Positions 8,463 through 18,773 are shown, counted from the stretch's first letter. The stretch is DNA of 64,000 bases from Sphingobacterium humi (GCF_009768885.1 NZ_WSQA01000005.1:1-64000), one strand, 5' to 3'. The notes: generated by a model not told the origin, from the letters alone. Made by a program: numbers and translations.

Positions 8463-9163
8463 CGGTTCTGAATAGAACTCGTTAGGTAATATTGAGCAAT
8501 AGCAATGTCTTCGTTAAAGGTGATCTTGATATTCTTAGGGTCGCCGGGATGGATAAAAATGCTATTGCTCATTTTTTCAACCACTGATGCGTCGTCGGTA
8601 AACAAGGGATCTTCCGCTTGCTTGTAAGCCTGGCTTAGCAATCCCGCTAGGAAGATCTGCGGCGTCTGTACCAACCATACCTGATTCCGATCTATCGCTT
8701 CGTTATTGGAAGCATCTCCTAATCGTACTGAACTACTGCTTTGCATCGCGGGAATAACCGCTGGATGTTGGCTATTACAGGTTTCAAATAAGCTATTAAT
8801 TAAGCTATCGCTAATGATGGGCCGAGCCGCATCATGAATAGCAATCTTCGCGTCGTCCTGAATCGTGTAGTTTTCCTGCAAATAGCTAATACCCGCTTTC
8901 ACACTCTGAAAGCGTGTGTCGCCTCCACTACAAACCGCATGGGGATAGGAGAATCCCTGTTCTTGCACTAAATTTTGCCAATAATCAAGCATGCTCTCCG
9001 AAAGCACAACCAGAATTTCAGGATGAATGCTGGCCTCCGCAAATTGGCGAATGGTATGCATCAACACGGGCATACCCACTAATTCCATAAACTGCTTGGG
9101 TAAAGTGCTGTTCATTCTGGAACCTGTTCCAGCAGCTACGATAATGACAAAATTTTGGTTCAT
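8459..9163 (-). CDS. ispD: 2-C-methyl-D-erythritol 4-phosphate cytidylyltransferase
   Basis: A 234-residue nucleotidyltransferase of the MEP isoprenoid pathway, converting 2-C-methyl-D-erythritol 4-phosphate and CTP to CDP-methylerythritol. AAGTGSRMNSTLPKQFMEL (about residues 10-28) is the CTP-binding loop with its invariant Arg and Lys, and IHDAARPIIS (about 108-117) and TDDASVVE (about 190-197) are conserved. It lies downstream of queA but has a terminator before it and its own -7 element, so it is probably transcribed alone. Confidence 0.95.
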   Translation of the reverse strand: MNQNFVIIVAAGTGSRMNSTLPKQFMELVGMPVLMHTIRQFAEASIHPEILVVLSESMLDYWQNLVQEQGFSYPHAVCSGGDTRFQSVKAGISYLQENYTIQDDAKIAIHDAARPIISDSLINSLFETCNSQHPAVIPAMQSSSSVRLGDASNNEAIDRNQVWLVQTPQIFLAGLLSQAYKQAEDPLFTDDASVVEKMSNSIFIHPGDPKNIKITFNEDIAIAQYYLTSSIQNR

Positions 9164-9168
9164 AAGGG

Positions 9169-9176
9169 CAAAGATA
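9169..9176 (-). promoter_or_regulatory. Promoter -7 element TATCTTTG, five bases before the ispD ATG
   Basis: On the minus strand the sequence reads TATCTTTG, CCCTT, ATG. An exact TAnnTTTG match this close to the start codon suggests a leaderless transcript. Confidence 0.5.
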
Positions 9177-9182
9177 AAGACT

Positions 9183-9226
9183 AAAAAACAAGAAGGGAGA
9201 CTTTTTAGCCTCCCTTCTTGTTTTTT
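9183..9226 (-). terminator. Intrinsic terminator of queA
   Basis: A 17-base perfect stem (9183-9199 with 9210-9226, core GAAGGGAG/CTCCCTTC) with A/T tracts at both ends. It overlaps the queA stop and lies between queA and ispD, so the two same-strand genes are separated transcriptionally. Confidence 0.8.
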
Positions 9227-10274
9227 AGATGATTAACATCGCATCGCCATAGCTGTAGAAGCGGTATTTCTCTTTTACGGCTACTTCATACGCGTTCATC
9301 ACGTTTTCATATCCTGCAAAGGCAGCAATCATCACCAATAGGGTAGACTGCGGCGTGTGGAAGTTCGTAATCATGGAGTTCGCGATACTGAAATCGTATG
9401 GCGGGTAAATAAATTTGCTGGTCCAGTCGTTCGCAGCTTTCAAGTGGTGGTCTGCCGATACTGAGGACTCGATCGCACGCATGGAAGTGGTACCCACCGC
9501 ACAGATACGACGTTTGGTGTCGATTCCTTTATTTACGGTATTGGCAGCTTCTTGTGAGATGATAAACTGCTCAGAGTCCATTTTATGCTTGGTTAAGTCT
9601 TCCACCTCTACGGTACGGAAAGTTCCGAGGCCAACGTGCAAGGTTACTTCAGCAAACTCAACACCTTTTAGCTCTAGGCGTTTCATCAATTCGCGAGAAA
9701 AGTGCAAACCAGCGGTAGGCGCCGCAACAGCACCTTCGTTTTTCGCGTAGATGGTTTGATAACGGAATTTATCTTCCGGAGTTGCTTTACGTTTAATGTA
9801 TTTGGGAAGTGGAGTTTCCCCTAAGATTTCGATATTCTTACGGAATTCCTCGTCCGTGCCGTCAAATAAGAAACGGATGGTACGTCCTCTTGAAGTCGTA
9901 TTATCGACAACCTCAGCTACCAATAAGTCATCATCGCCAAAGTAAAGCTTGTTTCCTACACGAATTTTACGTGCTGGATCAACCAATACATCCCATAAGC
10001 GCAATTCTTTGTTCAGCTCGCGCAGAAGGAATACTTCAATTGTAGCTCCGGTTTTTTCTTTATTGCCATACATACGAGCAGGGAAAACCTTTGTGTTGTT
10101 TAAGATCATGACGTCTTTATCGTCGAAATAATCTAACACATCCTTGAAGATTTTATGCTCAATTTTTCCGCTGTCACGGTGTAAAACCATTAAACGCGAT
10201 TCATCCCGTTGTTCGGATGGTTCTGATGCAAGTAAAGATTCCGGTAAATTAAAATTGAATTGTGATAATTTCAT
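9225..10274 (-). CDS. queA: S-adenosylmethionine:tRNA ribosyltransferase-isomerase
   Basis: A 349-residue QueA enzyme. It transfers and isomerises the ribosyl part of S-adenosylmethionine onto preQ1 in tRNA to make epoxyqueuosine. The start [17 protein letters not shown], the block LPKYIKRK (about 154-161), [11 protein letters not shown] (about 186-196), [10 protein letters not shown] (about 213-222) and [18 protein letters not shown] near the end are diagnostic. The length is normal. Its leader (about 10275-10330) holds a seven-base hairpin. Confidence 0.96.
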   Translation of the reverse strand: MKLSQFNFNLPESLLASEPSEQRDESRLMVLHRDSGKIEHKIFKDVLDYFDDKDVMILNNTKVFPARMYGNKEKTGATIEVFLLRELNKELRLWDVLVDPARKIRVGNKLYFGDDDLLVAEVVDNTTSRGRTIRFLFDGTDEEFRKNIEILGETPLPKYIKRKATPEDKFRYQTIYAKNEGAVAAPTAGLHFSRELMKRLELKGVEFAEVTLHVGLGTFRTVEVEDLTKHKMDSEQFIISQEAANTVNKGIDTKRRICAVGTTSMRAIESSVSADHHLKAANDWTSKFIYPPYDFSIANSMITNFHTPQSTLLVMIAAFAGYENVMNAYEVAVKEKYRFYSYGDAMLII

Positions 10275-10300
10275 TTTTTATAATGACAGTATTAATGCCC

Positions 10301-10321
10301 TCTAGCCTTACTGGGGCTAGA
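10301..10321 (-). other. Hairpin in the queA leader
   Basis: TCTAGCC (10301-10307) pairs with GGCTAGA (10315-10321). On the minus strand it would fall in the 5' leader of queA. I checked it against the preQ1 class I riboswitch pattern and do not see the expected A-rich tail and pseudoknot, so its role is open. Confidence 0.3.
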
Positions 10322-10336
10322 TTTTAATAAGGCTTA

Positions 10337-10344
10337 CAAAGTTA
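10337..10344 (-). promoter_or_regulatory. Promoter -7 element TAACTTTG of queA
   Basis: Exact TAnnTTTG match on the minus strand, about 62 bases before the queA ATG. Confidence 0.5.
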
Positions 10345-10540
10345 CGAAATATTATGTATTTAATATGTCAAATGTTTACCATTAGCAAGCAGGTAATCGG
10401 GGCTTTAACAGCATGTAGATGATGTGGTACTTTTTTATTTCTTTATGAAAACTTTTCATGAGTTAGCATAGGATTTTCTAAAATATATTGTAATTTAAAA
10501 GAGCAAAAACTGTTAAGATTTCCTAATACAATACTAAAAA

Positions 10541-13000
10541 ATGGCTGATACCACAAAGAAAGAAGATTTTGCCAATGAAATCATCCCAATACCAGAGACT
10601 ATAGAAGAAGGCGTGCAACATGTGAATAACCCCGTGTTGGATTTACCAAGAATAGAAAAACAATACCTAACTACTGTTAAAGGCTACACACAAGATCGAA
10701 ATGTCTTTTATTTTACCGATGGACGTGCCAAGGTAGAGATCAAAGTATTCTCCGAAGAGATAATCCGCGTGCGCCTCGCGCCGGAAGGTGTCTTCCTCGC
10801 CGACTTCTCCTACGCCATCAATTACAAGGCCGATCAGTATATCAATTATCAACTGGCAGAGACCGAAACGCATTATTTAGTGAAAACCAATGCGGTAACC
10901 TGTTATATCCAAAAGGACAACTTCTATGTGTCTTTTGGAGATACCGACAATAAGATATTGAATGCTGACTTTGCGCCCATGCACTGGGAGGAGAATGTGG
11001 ACTATGGCGGGTATTATGTTTACTGTACCAAGCAAGCCCAAGCCGATGAGACCTTCTTTGGCTTAGGCGATAAGGCCAGTAACTTGAACCTGCGCGGTCG
11101 GCGCGTTCGCAACTGGAACTCAGATACCTATTCCTACGCTTTCAACCAAGATCCACTCTACAAAACCATTCCTTTCTATATTGGCGTAACGGATGGCGAT
11201 GCCTACGGGATCTTCTTTGATAATACGTTTAAGACCTTTTTTGACTTTGCTGCCGAGCATCATGACCAAACAAGCTTTTGGTCGGAGGGTGGCGAACTGC
11301 AATATTACTATATCCATGGACCGCAGATGCTCGATGTAGTGAAGCGCTATCACAGCATCACCGGTACACATTACATGCCGCCACTATGGGGAATAGGCTA
11401 TCATCAATGCCGATGGAGCTATTATCCCGAAGCGAAAGTTCGGGATACAGCCAATGAATTCCGGAAGCGTGAGATCCCTTGCGACGCCATCTACCTTGAT
11501 ATCGATTATATGGATGGCTACCGTTGCTTCACCTGGAATAAACGCTATTTTCCGGATCCCAAGAAGATGATTGCCGATTTAGCAGCCGACGGCTTCAAAA
11601 CCGTAGTGATGATAGACCCGGGCATCAAGGTCGATGATCAGTATTGGGTATTCAAGCAAGGGCAGGAGAATAACTACTTCTGTCGTCGTGGCGATGATTA
11701 TTTTATGGAAGGCTTTGTATGGCCGGGCCGCTGTCAGTTCCCCGACTTTACCAATCCGGAAGTACGCACATGGTGGGGAACCCTGTATAAAGGCTTGGTA
11801 GAAGATGGCGTAGCTGGTTTCTGGAACGATATGAACGAGCCTGCCGTATTCGGTCGGGGCACTTTCCCCGATGATGTTCGACATCAGTTCGAAGGGCATC
11901 GTGGCTCGCATCGCAAGGCGCATAACATCTACGGCATGCAGATGGTTCGGGCCACCTACGAGGGATTAAAGAAATTATACCGCAATAAGCGACCTTTTAC
12001 CATTACCCGGGCTGCTTATTCCGGCACCCAACGCTACTCTTCGGTCTGGACCGGCGATAATATCGCTACTTGGGAGCACCTAAGAATCGGCACGCTGCAA
12101 CTGCAGCGCTTATCGGTATCGGGGATGTCTTTCTGTGGCACCGATATTGGAGGATTTACCGGAGAACCGGATGGGGAGTTATACACCCGCTGGATGCAGT
12201 TTGGTGTGTTCTCCCCATTTATGCGAGTGCACTCGGCCGGCGATACCCGCGACCGGGAGCCTTGGAGCTTTGGCACAGAGTGGGAAGTCATCTGTAAGAA
12301 GTTCATCGAATTACGCTATAAACTATTACCGTATATCTATACCGCCTTCTGGCAGCAGCATCGCTATGGCGATCCTATATTAAGACCTATAGCCATGCTG
12401 GAGCAGCATTTGGCGAAGAACCTACAGCGGGAGGAGGAATTCTGTTTTGGCGACCATTTATTGGTGTCGCCGGTGTTACATCCGGGGCAGCTGAACAAAA
12501 TTGTGTACTTGCCTGCGGGCGCTTGGTATTATTATTTCAGCAACCAGTATTTTGTGGGCGGCCAGGAGCATCAAATTGATACCCCATTGGATGAAATGCC
12601 ATTTTTCGTGCGCGCGGGTGCTATAATTCCGGAATTCCCGGTGATGCAATATACCGGCGAGTTCAAAATTGAATCCCTGCGCATCAATTACTATTATGCA
12701 GAATCCAGTGTAGAATCTTACATTTATTCCGACCATGGCGACACCTTTGCCTATGAGCAAGATGTTTACATGGACAAGCATTTTATTGCCGAAGGCAGTA
12801 AGCAAAGTGTAAGCATTCGCCAGGCAGAATACGGACTTTACACACCTAACTACAGCAGTTTTCAGTTATACTTTATCGGATTGCCCTTTACCCCGAAACA
12901 AATTACCGTAGATGGCATCAAAGTAAACCTGCAACAAGATGAAGAAGGAGCTAGCTACGTACAGATAGATCGTGATTTCAAAAAGATAACCTTGCAATAA
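10541..13000 (+). CDS. Glycoside hydrolase family 31 alpha-glucosidase
   Basis: An 819-residue GH31 enzyme expected to release glucose from alpha-glucans or oligosaccharides. The N-terminal galactose-mutarotase-like domain covers about residues 40-250, then the barrel: YLDIDYMDGYRCFTW (about 320-334), the nucleophile region GFWNDMNEPAVFG (about 425-437) and WTGDN (about 506), where the Asp is the expected acid/base. A C-terminal beta domain (about 665-800) completes it. No signal peptide is visible, so it is probably cytoplasmic. It opens a tight operon with glgB, glgA and glgC, which points to glycogen or maltodextrin turnover. Confidence 0.92.
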   Translation: MADTTKKEDFANEIIPIPETIEEGVQHVNNPVLDLPRIEKQYLTTVKGYTQDRNVFYFTDGRAKVEIKVFSEEIIRVRLAPEGVFLADFSYAINYKADQYINYQLAETETHYLVKTNAVTCYIQKDNFYVSFGDTDNKILNADFAPMHWEENVDYGGYYVYCTKQAQADETFFGLGDKASNLNLRGRRVRNWNSDTYSYAFNQDPLYKTIPFYIGVTDGDAYGIFFDNTFKTFFDFAAEHHDQTSFWSEGGELQYYYIHGPQMLDVVKRYHSITGTHYMPPLWGIGYHQCRWSYYPEAKVRDTANEFRKREIPCDAIYLDIDYMDGYRCFTWNKRYFPDPKKMIADLAADGFKTVVMIDPGIKVDDQYWVFKQGQENNYFCRRGDDYFMEGFVWPGRCQFPDFTNPEVRTWWGTLYKGLVEDGVAGFWNDMNEPAVFGRGTFPDDVRHQFEGHRGSHRKAHNIYGMQMVRATYEGLKKLYRNKRPFTITRAAYSGTQRYSSVWTGDNIATWEHLRIGTLQLQRLSVSGMSFCGTDIGGFTGEPDGELYTRWMQFGVFSPFMRVHSAGDTRDREPWSFGTEWEVICKKFIELRYKLLPYIYTAFWQQHRYGDPILRPIAMLEQHLAKNLQREEEFCFGDHLLVSPVLHPGQLNKIVYLPAGAWYYYFSNQYFVGGQEHQIDTPLDEMPFFVRAGAIIPEFPVMQYTGEFKIESLRINYYYAESSVESYIYSDHGDTFAYEQDVYMDKHFIAEGSKQSVSIRQAEYGLYTPNYSSFQLYFIGLPFTPKQITVDGIKVNLQQDEEGASYVQIDRDFKKITLQ

Positions 13001-13023
13001 ACATAAAAAAACAAATAACCAAC

Positions 13024-14937
13024 ATGAGCGAAGCGGTGCAGGTTCATAGCCTACTCTCGGATTTTGATGTGCAATTATTTCGAGCTGGACGGCATTATAA
13101 ACTCTACGAAAAGTTTGGATCCCAGGAGATACGCGTACATGGCGTGCAAGGTGTATACTTTGCGGTCTGGGCGCCTAATGCCCAACAGGTTTCAGTTATC
13201 GGGAACTTCAATGGCTGGAATCCTCATGCCCATCAGCTGCATGTACGCTGGGATAGCAGTGGCATTTGGGAAGGCTTTATTCCCAAACTCAAAAACGGGG
13301 AGGTCTATAAATACCATATCCACACCAATCAGGGAGAACGCCTTGAAAAGGCCGATCCTTTTGCCTTACATGCCGAGATTCCACCGAGTACAGCTTCGGT
13401 GGTGGCAACCACCTATTACGAGTGGACCGACTCGGAATGGCAGTTCAACCGTCGCGAGCATAATGCCCTAGACCGGCCATATTCGGTCTATGAAATGCAT
13501 TTAGGCTCGTGGATGCGCGATCCCAAACAACCTGATCGCCTCCTAAGCTATACGGAAATTGCCGAACGCTTGATTCCCTATATTCAGGAAACCGGCTTTA
13601 CACACGTGGAGTTTATGCCGGTGATGGAGCATCCCTATTACCCGTCTTGGGGCTATCAGATTACCGGCTATTTTGCCGCCAGCTCGCGCTATGGCAGTCC
13701 ACAGGAACTGATGGGACTCATTGATGCCTTGCATCAGAGCAATATTGGGGTTATCCTAGACTGGGTGCCTTCGCATTTCCCCGGAGATGCGCATGGCTTA
13801 CATCGCTTCGACGGTACGCATCTCTACGAGCATGAGGATCCGCGGAAAGGTTTTCACCCCGATTGGCAGTCCTATATTTTCAATTATGGCCGCAACGAGG
13901 TCAAGTCCTTCCTCATCAGCAATGCCTTCTTCTGGCTAGAGCGCTATCATATCGATGGCTTACGGGTGGATGCGGTTGCTTCGATGTTGTACCTTGATTA
14001 TTCGCGCAAAGCAGGGGAGTGGATTCCCAATGAGTTTGGTGGAAACGAGAACCTGGAGGCTGTCAGCTTCCTGAAAGAGATGAATGAGGCTATTTACAAG
14101 TACTTCCCACATCGGCAAACCATCGCCGAGGAGTCAACCTCCTGGTCGGGTGTCAGCCGTGCTACCTTCGATAATGGCTTGGGCTTCGGTATGAAATGGA
14201 TGATGGGCTGGATGCACGACACCTTAGCCTATTTTCAGGAAGATCCCATCAACCGATCCTATCATCACGATAAGATGACCTTTGCCGGGGTATATGCCTT
14301 TACAGAAAACTTCATGCTGCCCTTGTCGCACGATGAGGTGGTCTATGGCAAGCAATCGTTGATTTATAAAATGCCGGGCGATGAGTGGCAGAAATTTGCC
14401 AACCTGCGCGCCCTGTATCTCTATATGTTTACTTTTAGTGGTGCTAAGTTATTGTTTATGGGCGGTGAATTCGGACAAACCTCCGAATGGAATGTCAACC
14501 AGTCCTTAGATTGGCACCTCTTGAAATTTAAACCCCATGCCGGCCTCAAAAAGTTTATTTCCGATCTAAATGCGGTCTATAAAGGCTATCCGGCCTTGTA
14601 CGAAAAGGCCTTTAGCCCGGAAGGATTGAACTGGATTGAAATGGGCGACCGGGCCAATAGCGTCTTTGTTTATTCCCGCAAGGGCCATGATGAAGATAAC
14701 GACCTGCTTATCATCTTGAATTTAACCCCTGTGGTCCGTCGTAATTTTAGAATTGGCGCGCCACACGCCGGATCTTGGGAATTATTGCTAAATTCGGATG
14801 AGCAGAAATACCAGGGAAGTGGGATTGCCGTGAAGAAGAAAGTTCAAGCCGAATCTACCTATTGGATGAACCAAAAACAGTCCATTCTTTTAGATATCCC
14901 TCCGTTAGGGGGATTGATTTTAAAACGTACCAGATAA
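13024..14937 (+). CDS. glgB: 1,4-alpha-glucan branching enzyme
   Basis: A 637-residue GH13 enzyme that makes the alpha-1,6 branches of glycogen. An N-terminal CBM48-type domain (about 25-130, VWAPNAQQVSVIGNFNGW) is followed by the barrel: HVEFMPVMEHP (about 195-205), GLRVDAVASMLY (about 312-323) with the catalytic Asp, IAEEST (about 370-375) with the catalytic Glu, and LSHDEVVYGK (about 434-443). The length fits the shorter GlgB type. It lies 23 bases after the GH31 gene and 3 bases before glgA. Confidence 0.95.
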   Translation: MSEAVQVHSLLSDFDVQLFRAGRHYKLYEKFGSQEIRVHGVQGVYFAVWAPNAQQVSVIGNFNGWNPHAHQLHVRWDSSGIWEGFIPKLKNGEVYKYHIHTNQGERLEKADPFALHAEIPPSTASVVATTYYEWTDSEWQFNRREHNALDRPYSVYEMHLGSWMRDPKQPDRLLSYTEIAERLIPYIQETGFTHVEFMPVMEHPYYPSWGYQITGYFAASSRYGSPQELMGLIDALHQSNIGVILDWVPSHFPGDAHGLHRFDGTHLYEHEDPRKGFHPDWQSYIFNYGRNEVKSFLISNAFFWLERYHIDGLRVDAVASMLYLDYSRKAGEWIPNEFGGNENLEAVSFLKEMNEAIYKYFPHRQTIAEESTSWSGVSRATFDNGLGFGMKWMMGWMHDTLAYFQEDPINRSYHHDKMTFAGVYAFTENFMLPLSHDEVVYGKQSLIYKMPGDEWQKFANLRALYLYMFTFSGAKLLFMGGEFGQTSEWNVNQSLDWHLLKFKPHAGLKKFISDLNAVYKGYPALYEKAFSPEGLNWIEMGDRANSVFVYSRKGHDEDNDLLIILNLTPVVRRNFRIGAPHAGSWELLLNSDEQKYQGSGIAVKKKVQAESTYWMNQKQSILLDIPPLGGLILKRTR

Positions 14938-14940
14938 GCT

Positions 14941-16353
14941 ATGCAAGTAATTCATCTTAGTGTCGAGTGTTTCCCTATTGCCAAGGTCGGCGGGCTTGCC
15001 GATGTTGTCGGCGCCTTACCCAAGTATCAGCGAGAGCTGGGGGTAGATGCCGCCGTCATCATGCCCTATTTCAATAGGAAGTTTGTGCAGGAAAATTCCT
15101 TTGAACGTGTGGCTCAGGGGCAGTTCTATCAGGGGTCTGCCTTGTTGTCCTATGAACTCTTAAAGGAAAAAGACGATAAACTGGGTTTCCCCTTATACCT
15201 CTTGAAGATTCCAGGTCTTTTAGATCGGGAAGAAGTGTACTGCTATCCTGATGAAGCCGATCAGTGGATCGCTTTTCAGCATGCCGTACTGCATTATTTA
15301 AACAGTTTAGAACAACTACCGGATATCCTGCACTGCCATGACCATCATGTCGGGCTGATTCCGTTTTTAACAAAATATAGCAATGATTATAAGCGCTTGG
15401 CGGAGATTCGCACCGTTTTTACCGTGCATAATGGCCAATACCAAGGCTGGATGAATTGGAACAAGGGCATCTTGTTGCCTGCCTTTGATACCTGGAGATG
15501 GGGGCTGATGGATTGGGATGGATTAATTAATCCATTAGCGACGGCCATTAAATGTTGCGAAGCCTATACCACGGTATCCGAGGGTTATCTATCCGAACTC
15601 TATGCGGAGGCAAACGGCTTGCAGGCTTTGTTTTCCGACGAGCGGGCCAAAGCCCATGGGATTGTCAATGGCATTGATAGCGCCTATTGGGATCCGGAGA
15701 AGGATAGCCTGATTATCGAAAATTACGGCCTTGCAAACGTAGATACAGGGAAACTGGCCAACAAAAAGATGTTATGCGCTCAGTATGAGCTGGATCCAAG
15801 TTTGCCCTTATTGAGTTTTATTGGTCGTTTTGCTACCGAGAAAGGTGCCGACATCCTCGATCAGCTGATTGAAAAGCTGCTGCAAGGCGAGCAAGCGGTG
15901 CAGGTATTTATACTTGGCTCCGGCGATGCAGGCATTCAGCAACAAATTGCAGCCCTGCTGCCACGTTTCAAAGGCCGACTCGCCGCTTATTTCGGGTATA
16001 ATGAAGGCCTGGCGCATCAGGTATATGCCGCTTCGGACTTACTGATTATGCCATCGCGGGTAGAGCCTTGCGGCCTGAACCAGCTGTATGCCCTAAAGTA
16101 TGGCACTATTCCCGTCGTTCGGGGCATCGGCGGCTTAAAAGATACCGTTATTGATGTTACTGCCGACGGCTATGGCTTTGTCTTTGCCGATGTGGATGCC
16201 CAGGAGGCCGCCGCAACGGTGCAACGCGCCTTAGCCTATATCGATAACCCACAACAATTAGATCACATTCGCGATAAAGCAATGGAGCTTGATTTTTCAT
16301 GGCATAAATCAGCCCAGAAATACATCGATTTATATAACCAATTAGTTAGATGA
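14941..16353 (+). CDS. glgA: Glycogen synthase (ADP-glucose type)
   Basis: A 470-residue GT5 enzyme extending alpha-1,4-glucan chains from ADP-glucose. The N-terminal KVGGLADVVGALP (about 16-28) carries the ADP-glucose-binding Lys; HCHDHHVGLIPF (about 121-132) and TVHNGQYQGW (about 161-170) are typical, and the C-terminal Rossmann domain has IGRFATEKGADIL (about 297-309) and PSRVEPCGLNQLYAL (about 371-385). One base separates it from glgC, which makes its substrate. Confidence 0.95.
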   Translation: MQVIHLSVECFPIAKVGGLADVVGALPKYQRELGVDAAVIMPYFNRKFVQENSFERVAQGQFYQGSALLSYELLKEKDDKLGFPLYLLKIPGLLDREEVYCYPDEADQWIAFQHAVLHYLNSLEQLPDILHCHDHHVGLIPFLTKYSNDYKRLAEIRTVFTVHNGQYQGWMNWNKGILLPAFDTWRWGLMDWDGLINPLATAIKCCEAYTTVSEGYLSELYAEANGLQALFSDERAKAHGIVNGIDSAYWDPEKDSLIIENYGLANVDTGKLANKKMLCAQYELDPSLPLLSFIGRFATEKGADILDQLIEKLLQGEQAVQVFILGSGDAGIQQQIAALLPRFKGRLAAYFGYNEGLAHQVYAASDLLIMPSRVEPCGLNQLYALKYGTIPVVRGIGGLKDTVIDVTADGYGFVFADVDAQEAAATVQRALAYIDNPQQLDHIRDKAMELDFSWHKSAQKYIDLYNQLVR

Positions 16354-16354
16354 T

Positions 16355-17626
16355 ATGGCGCATAAAGTAGTTTCTATTGTACTAGGGGGAGGCCGTGGCA
16401 CCCGCTTGTACCCCTTAACCGATCAACGGTCGAAACCTGCCGTTCCGATTGCCGGGAAATACAGATTGGTGGATATTCCCATTTCCAACTGTTTGAATTC
16501 CGGCTACAACAAGATTTTTGTCCTGACCCAATTTAACTCTGCGTCATTAAACAAGCACATTAAAAACTCCTATAACTTTTCTGTGTTCAGCAAAGGATTT
16601 GTTGATATTTTGGCCGCAGAGCAAACCAGTGAAGGCGATCGATGGTTTGAAGGAACCGCCGATGCGGTGCGTAGAACCCAGAAAAACCTCGTCAATGTAG
16701 ATTATGATTATGTGCTGATTTTATCTGGCGATCAGCTCTATCAAATGGACTACTCGGATCTGGTGGACTTCCATGTGAAAGGCGGCGGCGATATTACCAT
16801 TGCCACCATACCAGTAACGGCCAAGGAAGCAACAGGATTCGGTATCCTAAAATCCAACGAAAAAGGGGAGGTTGTTTCCTTCATCGAGAAGCCTAAAAAG
16901 GATTTACTGCCCGAGTGGACTTCCGAGGTGCCCGAAGAGCTGGAAAAGCAAGGCCGAAATTACTTGGCCTCCATGGGGATTTATGTGTTTTCCAAAGGGA
17001 TCATGAAGAAATTGCTGGCCGAAAATGAAGGCATGGACTTTGGCAAGGAGATTATTCCCGATGCCATCGGCAATGTGAATGTATTAAGCTATCAATTTGA
17101 TGATTATTGGACCGATATCGGTACGATTGCCTCTTTCTTTGAAGCGAATATCGGTTTAACCGATGATATACCTGCCTTTAACCTTTTTGGAGAAACGGTG
17201 TATACCCGGGCGCGCATGCTGCCGCCATCGAAAGTATCCGGTACCACCTTGAATCATGCTATTTTAGCCGATGGATGTATTATCCTGGCTGATAAAGTAC
17301 ACCGCTCGGTGATTGGTATACGCTCCAGAATTGGCGCCGGTACGGTTATCAAAATGACCTATATGATGGGTTCTGATTATTATGAAGAGTTAACCGATGT
17401 GTTGGAGATGACCAGCAGCCAACAGCCGCCACCAATAGGTGTGGGCGAACGCTGTTATATTGAAAATGCCATCCTCGATAAAAACTGCCGCATAGGCAAT
17501 GATGTCCGCATTAAGGGCGGCAAACATATGCCGGATGGCGATTTCGAACAATATTCCGTTGTCGACGGGATTATCGTCGTCAAGAAAAACGCCGTCATTC
17601 ATCACGGCACCAGTATTGGTTTATAA
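16355..17626 (+). CDS. glgC: Glucose-1-phosphate adenylyltransferase
   Basis: A 423-residue ADP-glucose pyrophosphorylase, the committed step of glycogen synthesis. GGGRGTRLYPLTDQRSKPAV (about 10-29) is the ATP-binding loop, YRLVDIPISNCLNSG (about 36-50) follows, LSGDQLYQMDY (about 126-136) is the catalytic region, and FIEKPKKD (about 174-181) binds glucose-1-phosphate. A left-handed beta-helix domain occupies the last 120 residues. It ends the glycogen operon, and its stop codon lies against a bidirectional terminator. No glycogen phosphorylase is in the window. Confidence 0.95.
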   Translation: MAHKVVSIVLGGGRGTRLYPLTDQRSKPAVPIAGKYRLVDIPISNCLNSGYNKIFVLTQFNSASLNKHIKNSYNFSVFSKGFVDILAAEQTSEGDRWFEGTADAVRRTQKNLVNVDYDYVLILSGDQLYQMDYSDLVDFHVKGGGDITIATIPVTAKEATGFGILKSNEKGEVVSFIEKPKKDLLPEWTSEVPEELEKQGRNYLASMGIYVFSKGIMKKLLAENEGMDFGKEIIPDAIGNVNVLSYQFDDYWTDIGTIASFFEANIGLTDDIPAFNLFGETVYTRARMLPPSKVSGTTLNHAILADGCIILADKVHRSVIGIRSRIGAGTVIKMTYMMGSDYYEELTDVLEMTSSQQPPPIGVGERCYIENAILDKNCRIGNDVRIKGGKHMPDGDFEQYSVVDGIIVVKKNAVIHHGTSIGL

Positions 17627-17660
17627 AACAAAAGGCGGTCTACAGACTGCCTTTTGTTTT
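17625..17660. terminator. Bidirectional terminator between glgC and the DMT transporter gene
   Basis: A 16-base stem (17625-17640 with 17645-17660, one G-T wobble) around TACA, flanked by A and T tracts. It overlaps the end of the convergent DMT gene and can serve both strands. Confidence 0.8.
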
Positions 17661-18773
17661 ATCTTCATTATCTTTTTTGGGTTTCTTCTTTCCAAATTCA
17701 GCTACCTCAATAATCCGTGGGATACTTGATTTGGGAGCCATATGGCGCAGCTTTCTGATTTTACGCCTACGCTTGTAGTTGCGCAGCAGGCTGCTGTCTT
17801 GATACAGGTTCCAGTTCATAAGTAATACCGAAAACAAAACCACCGCTAAGCCTATAATCTGCATCTTAGTCACTTCATGGTTGGTGAAAAAGTGCACCAG
17901 TATTAAAGCCACAATAGGATTGACGTAGGCATAGGTGCTGACTTCCGTTGCTGGACGTACCTGCAATAAGAAAATATAGCAACTGAAGGCTAGAATTGAG
18001 CCCATAAGCGCCAGGTAAACCATGGCTGCCCAGTATTCCACTTCTACCGCTGCCGGATCGAAACGGCTGTATTCCCCATTCAGGAGCGCAACAGTGGTGA
18101 AGGCCGTACCGGCTACCACCATTTGCCAGGCCGTTTTTACCATTACGTTTAAGTCTTCTTCCTTTTCTACGGCAGGTCCATTAGGATCTTGCAGGGCTTT
18201 TTTCGATTTTTCCTTGCTGTATTTCGACCAAAGGGAACCTACAGTCCAGCCAATAGTGCCTAGGGTGAGGACGATCATGGCGGTCAGTTTATTCTCATCG
18301 GCTTCCGACTGTGCCTGTTTTCCGAAAATCTGCTCGGCAAACAACATCACCACACCCATAAAGCCAAGGATTAAGCCCAGGATGGTAGTAACACTGGAGA
18401 AATTCTCCTTCCATTTAGGTTTGTCTAATATAATAAACCAGATGGCCGTAGCGGCGGAAAGGATGGAAACAATGGCGCTGGAAATATACTGCTCAGACCA
18501 AATGATGGCCGCCATATCCACAAACAGCAATAAGAAGCCGACAAAAGCAGCGTCTTTCACCGCTTTTTTAATAAAGAGGGTATAGCCTTTCAAATAGCAA
18601 TAGCCCATCAGCAAGGTTCCTGCGATTATGAAACGGATGGATCCTAAAACAAAGGGCGGAAAGGCATGTAAGGCTTTTTCTATAAAAAAGAAAGTGGAAC
18701 CCCAGACCACATAGACCACGGCATACGCAAAAACGATTGTTCCTGCACTTGGAGTTGATGAATCTTTAACCAT
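17640..18773 (-). CDS. EamA/DMT-superfamily transporter
   Basis: A 377-residue inner-membrane protein with about ten hydrophobic helices forming two EamA repeats. The N-terminal AYAVVYVVWGSTFFFIEKAL (about 15-34) is typical of drug/metabolite transporters. A polar cytoplasmic loop (about 185-215) separates the halves, and a basic tail of about 50 residues ends the protein, longer than usual. The substrate is unknown; relatives export amino acids or metabolites. The Lrp-type gene lies four bases upstream on the same strand, and Lrp regulators often control amino-acid exporters. Confidence 0.86.
   Translation of the reverse strand: MVKDSSTPSAGTIVFAYAVVYVVWGSTFFFIEKALHAFPPFVLGSIRFIIAGTLLMGYCYLKGYTLFIKKAVKDAAFVGFLLLFVDMAAIIWSEQYISSAIVSILSAATAIWFIILDKPKWKENFSSVTTILGLILGFMGVVMLFAEQIFGKQAQSEADENKLTAMIVLTLGTIGWTVGSLWSKYSKEKSKKALQDPNGPAVEKEEDLNVMVKTAWQMVVAGTAFTTVALLNGEYSRFDPAAVEVEYWAAMVYLALMGSILAFSCYIFLLQVRPATEVSTYAYVNPIVALILVHFFTNHEVTKMQIIGLAVVLFSVLLMNWNLYQDSSLLRNYKRRRKIRKLRHMAPKSSIPRIIEVAEFGKKKPKKDNEDKTKGSL

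Noticed and set aside
10275..10330. preQ1 riboswitch in the queA leader
   Set aside because: There is a small hairpin, but not the C-rich loop and A-rich tail of the known preQ1 classes.
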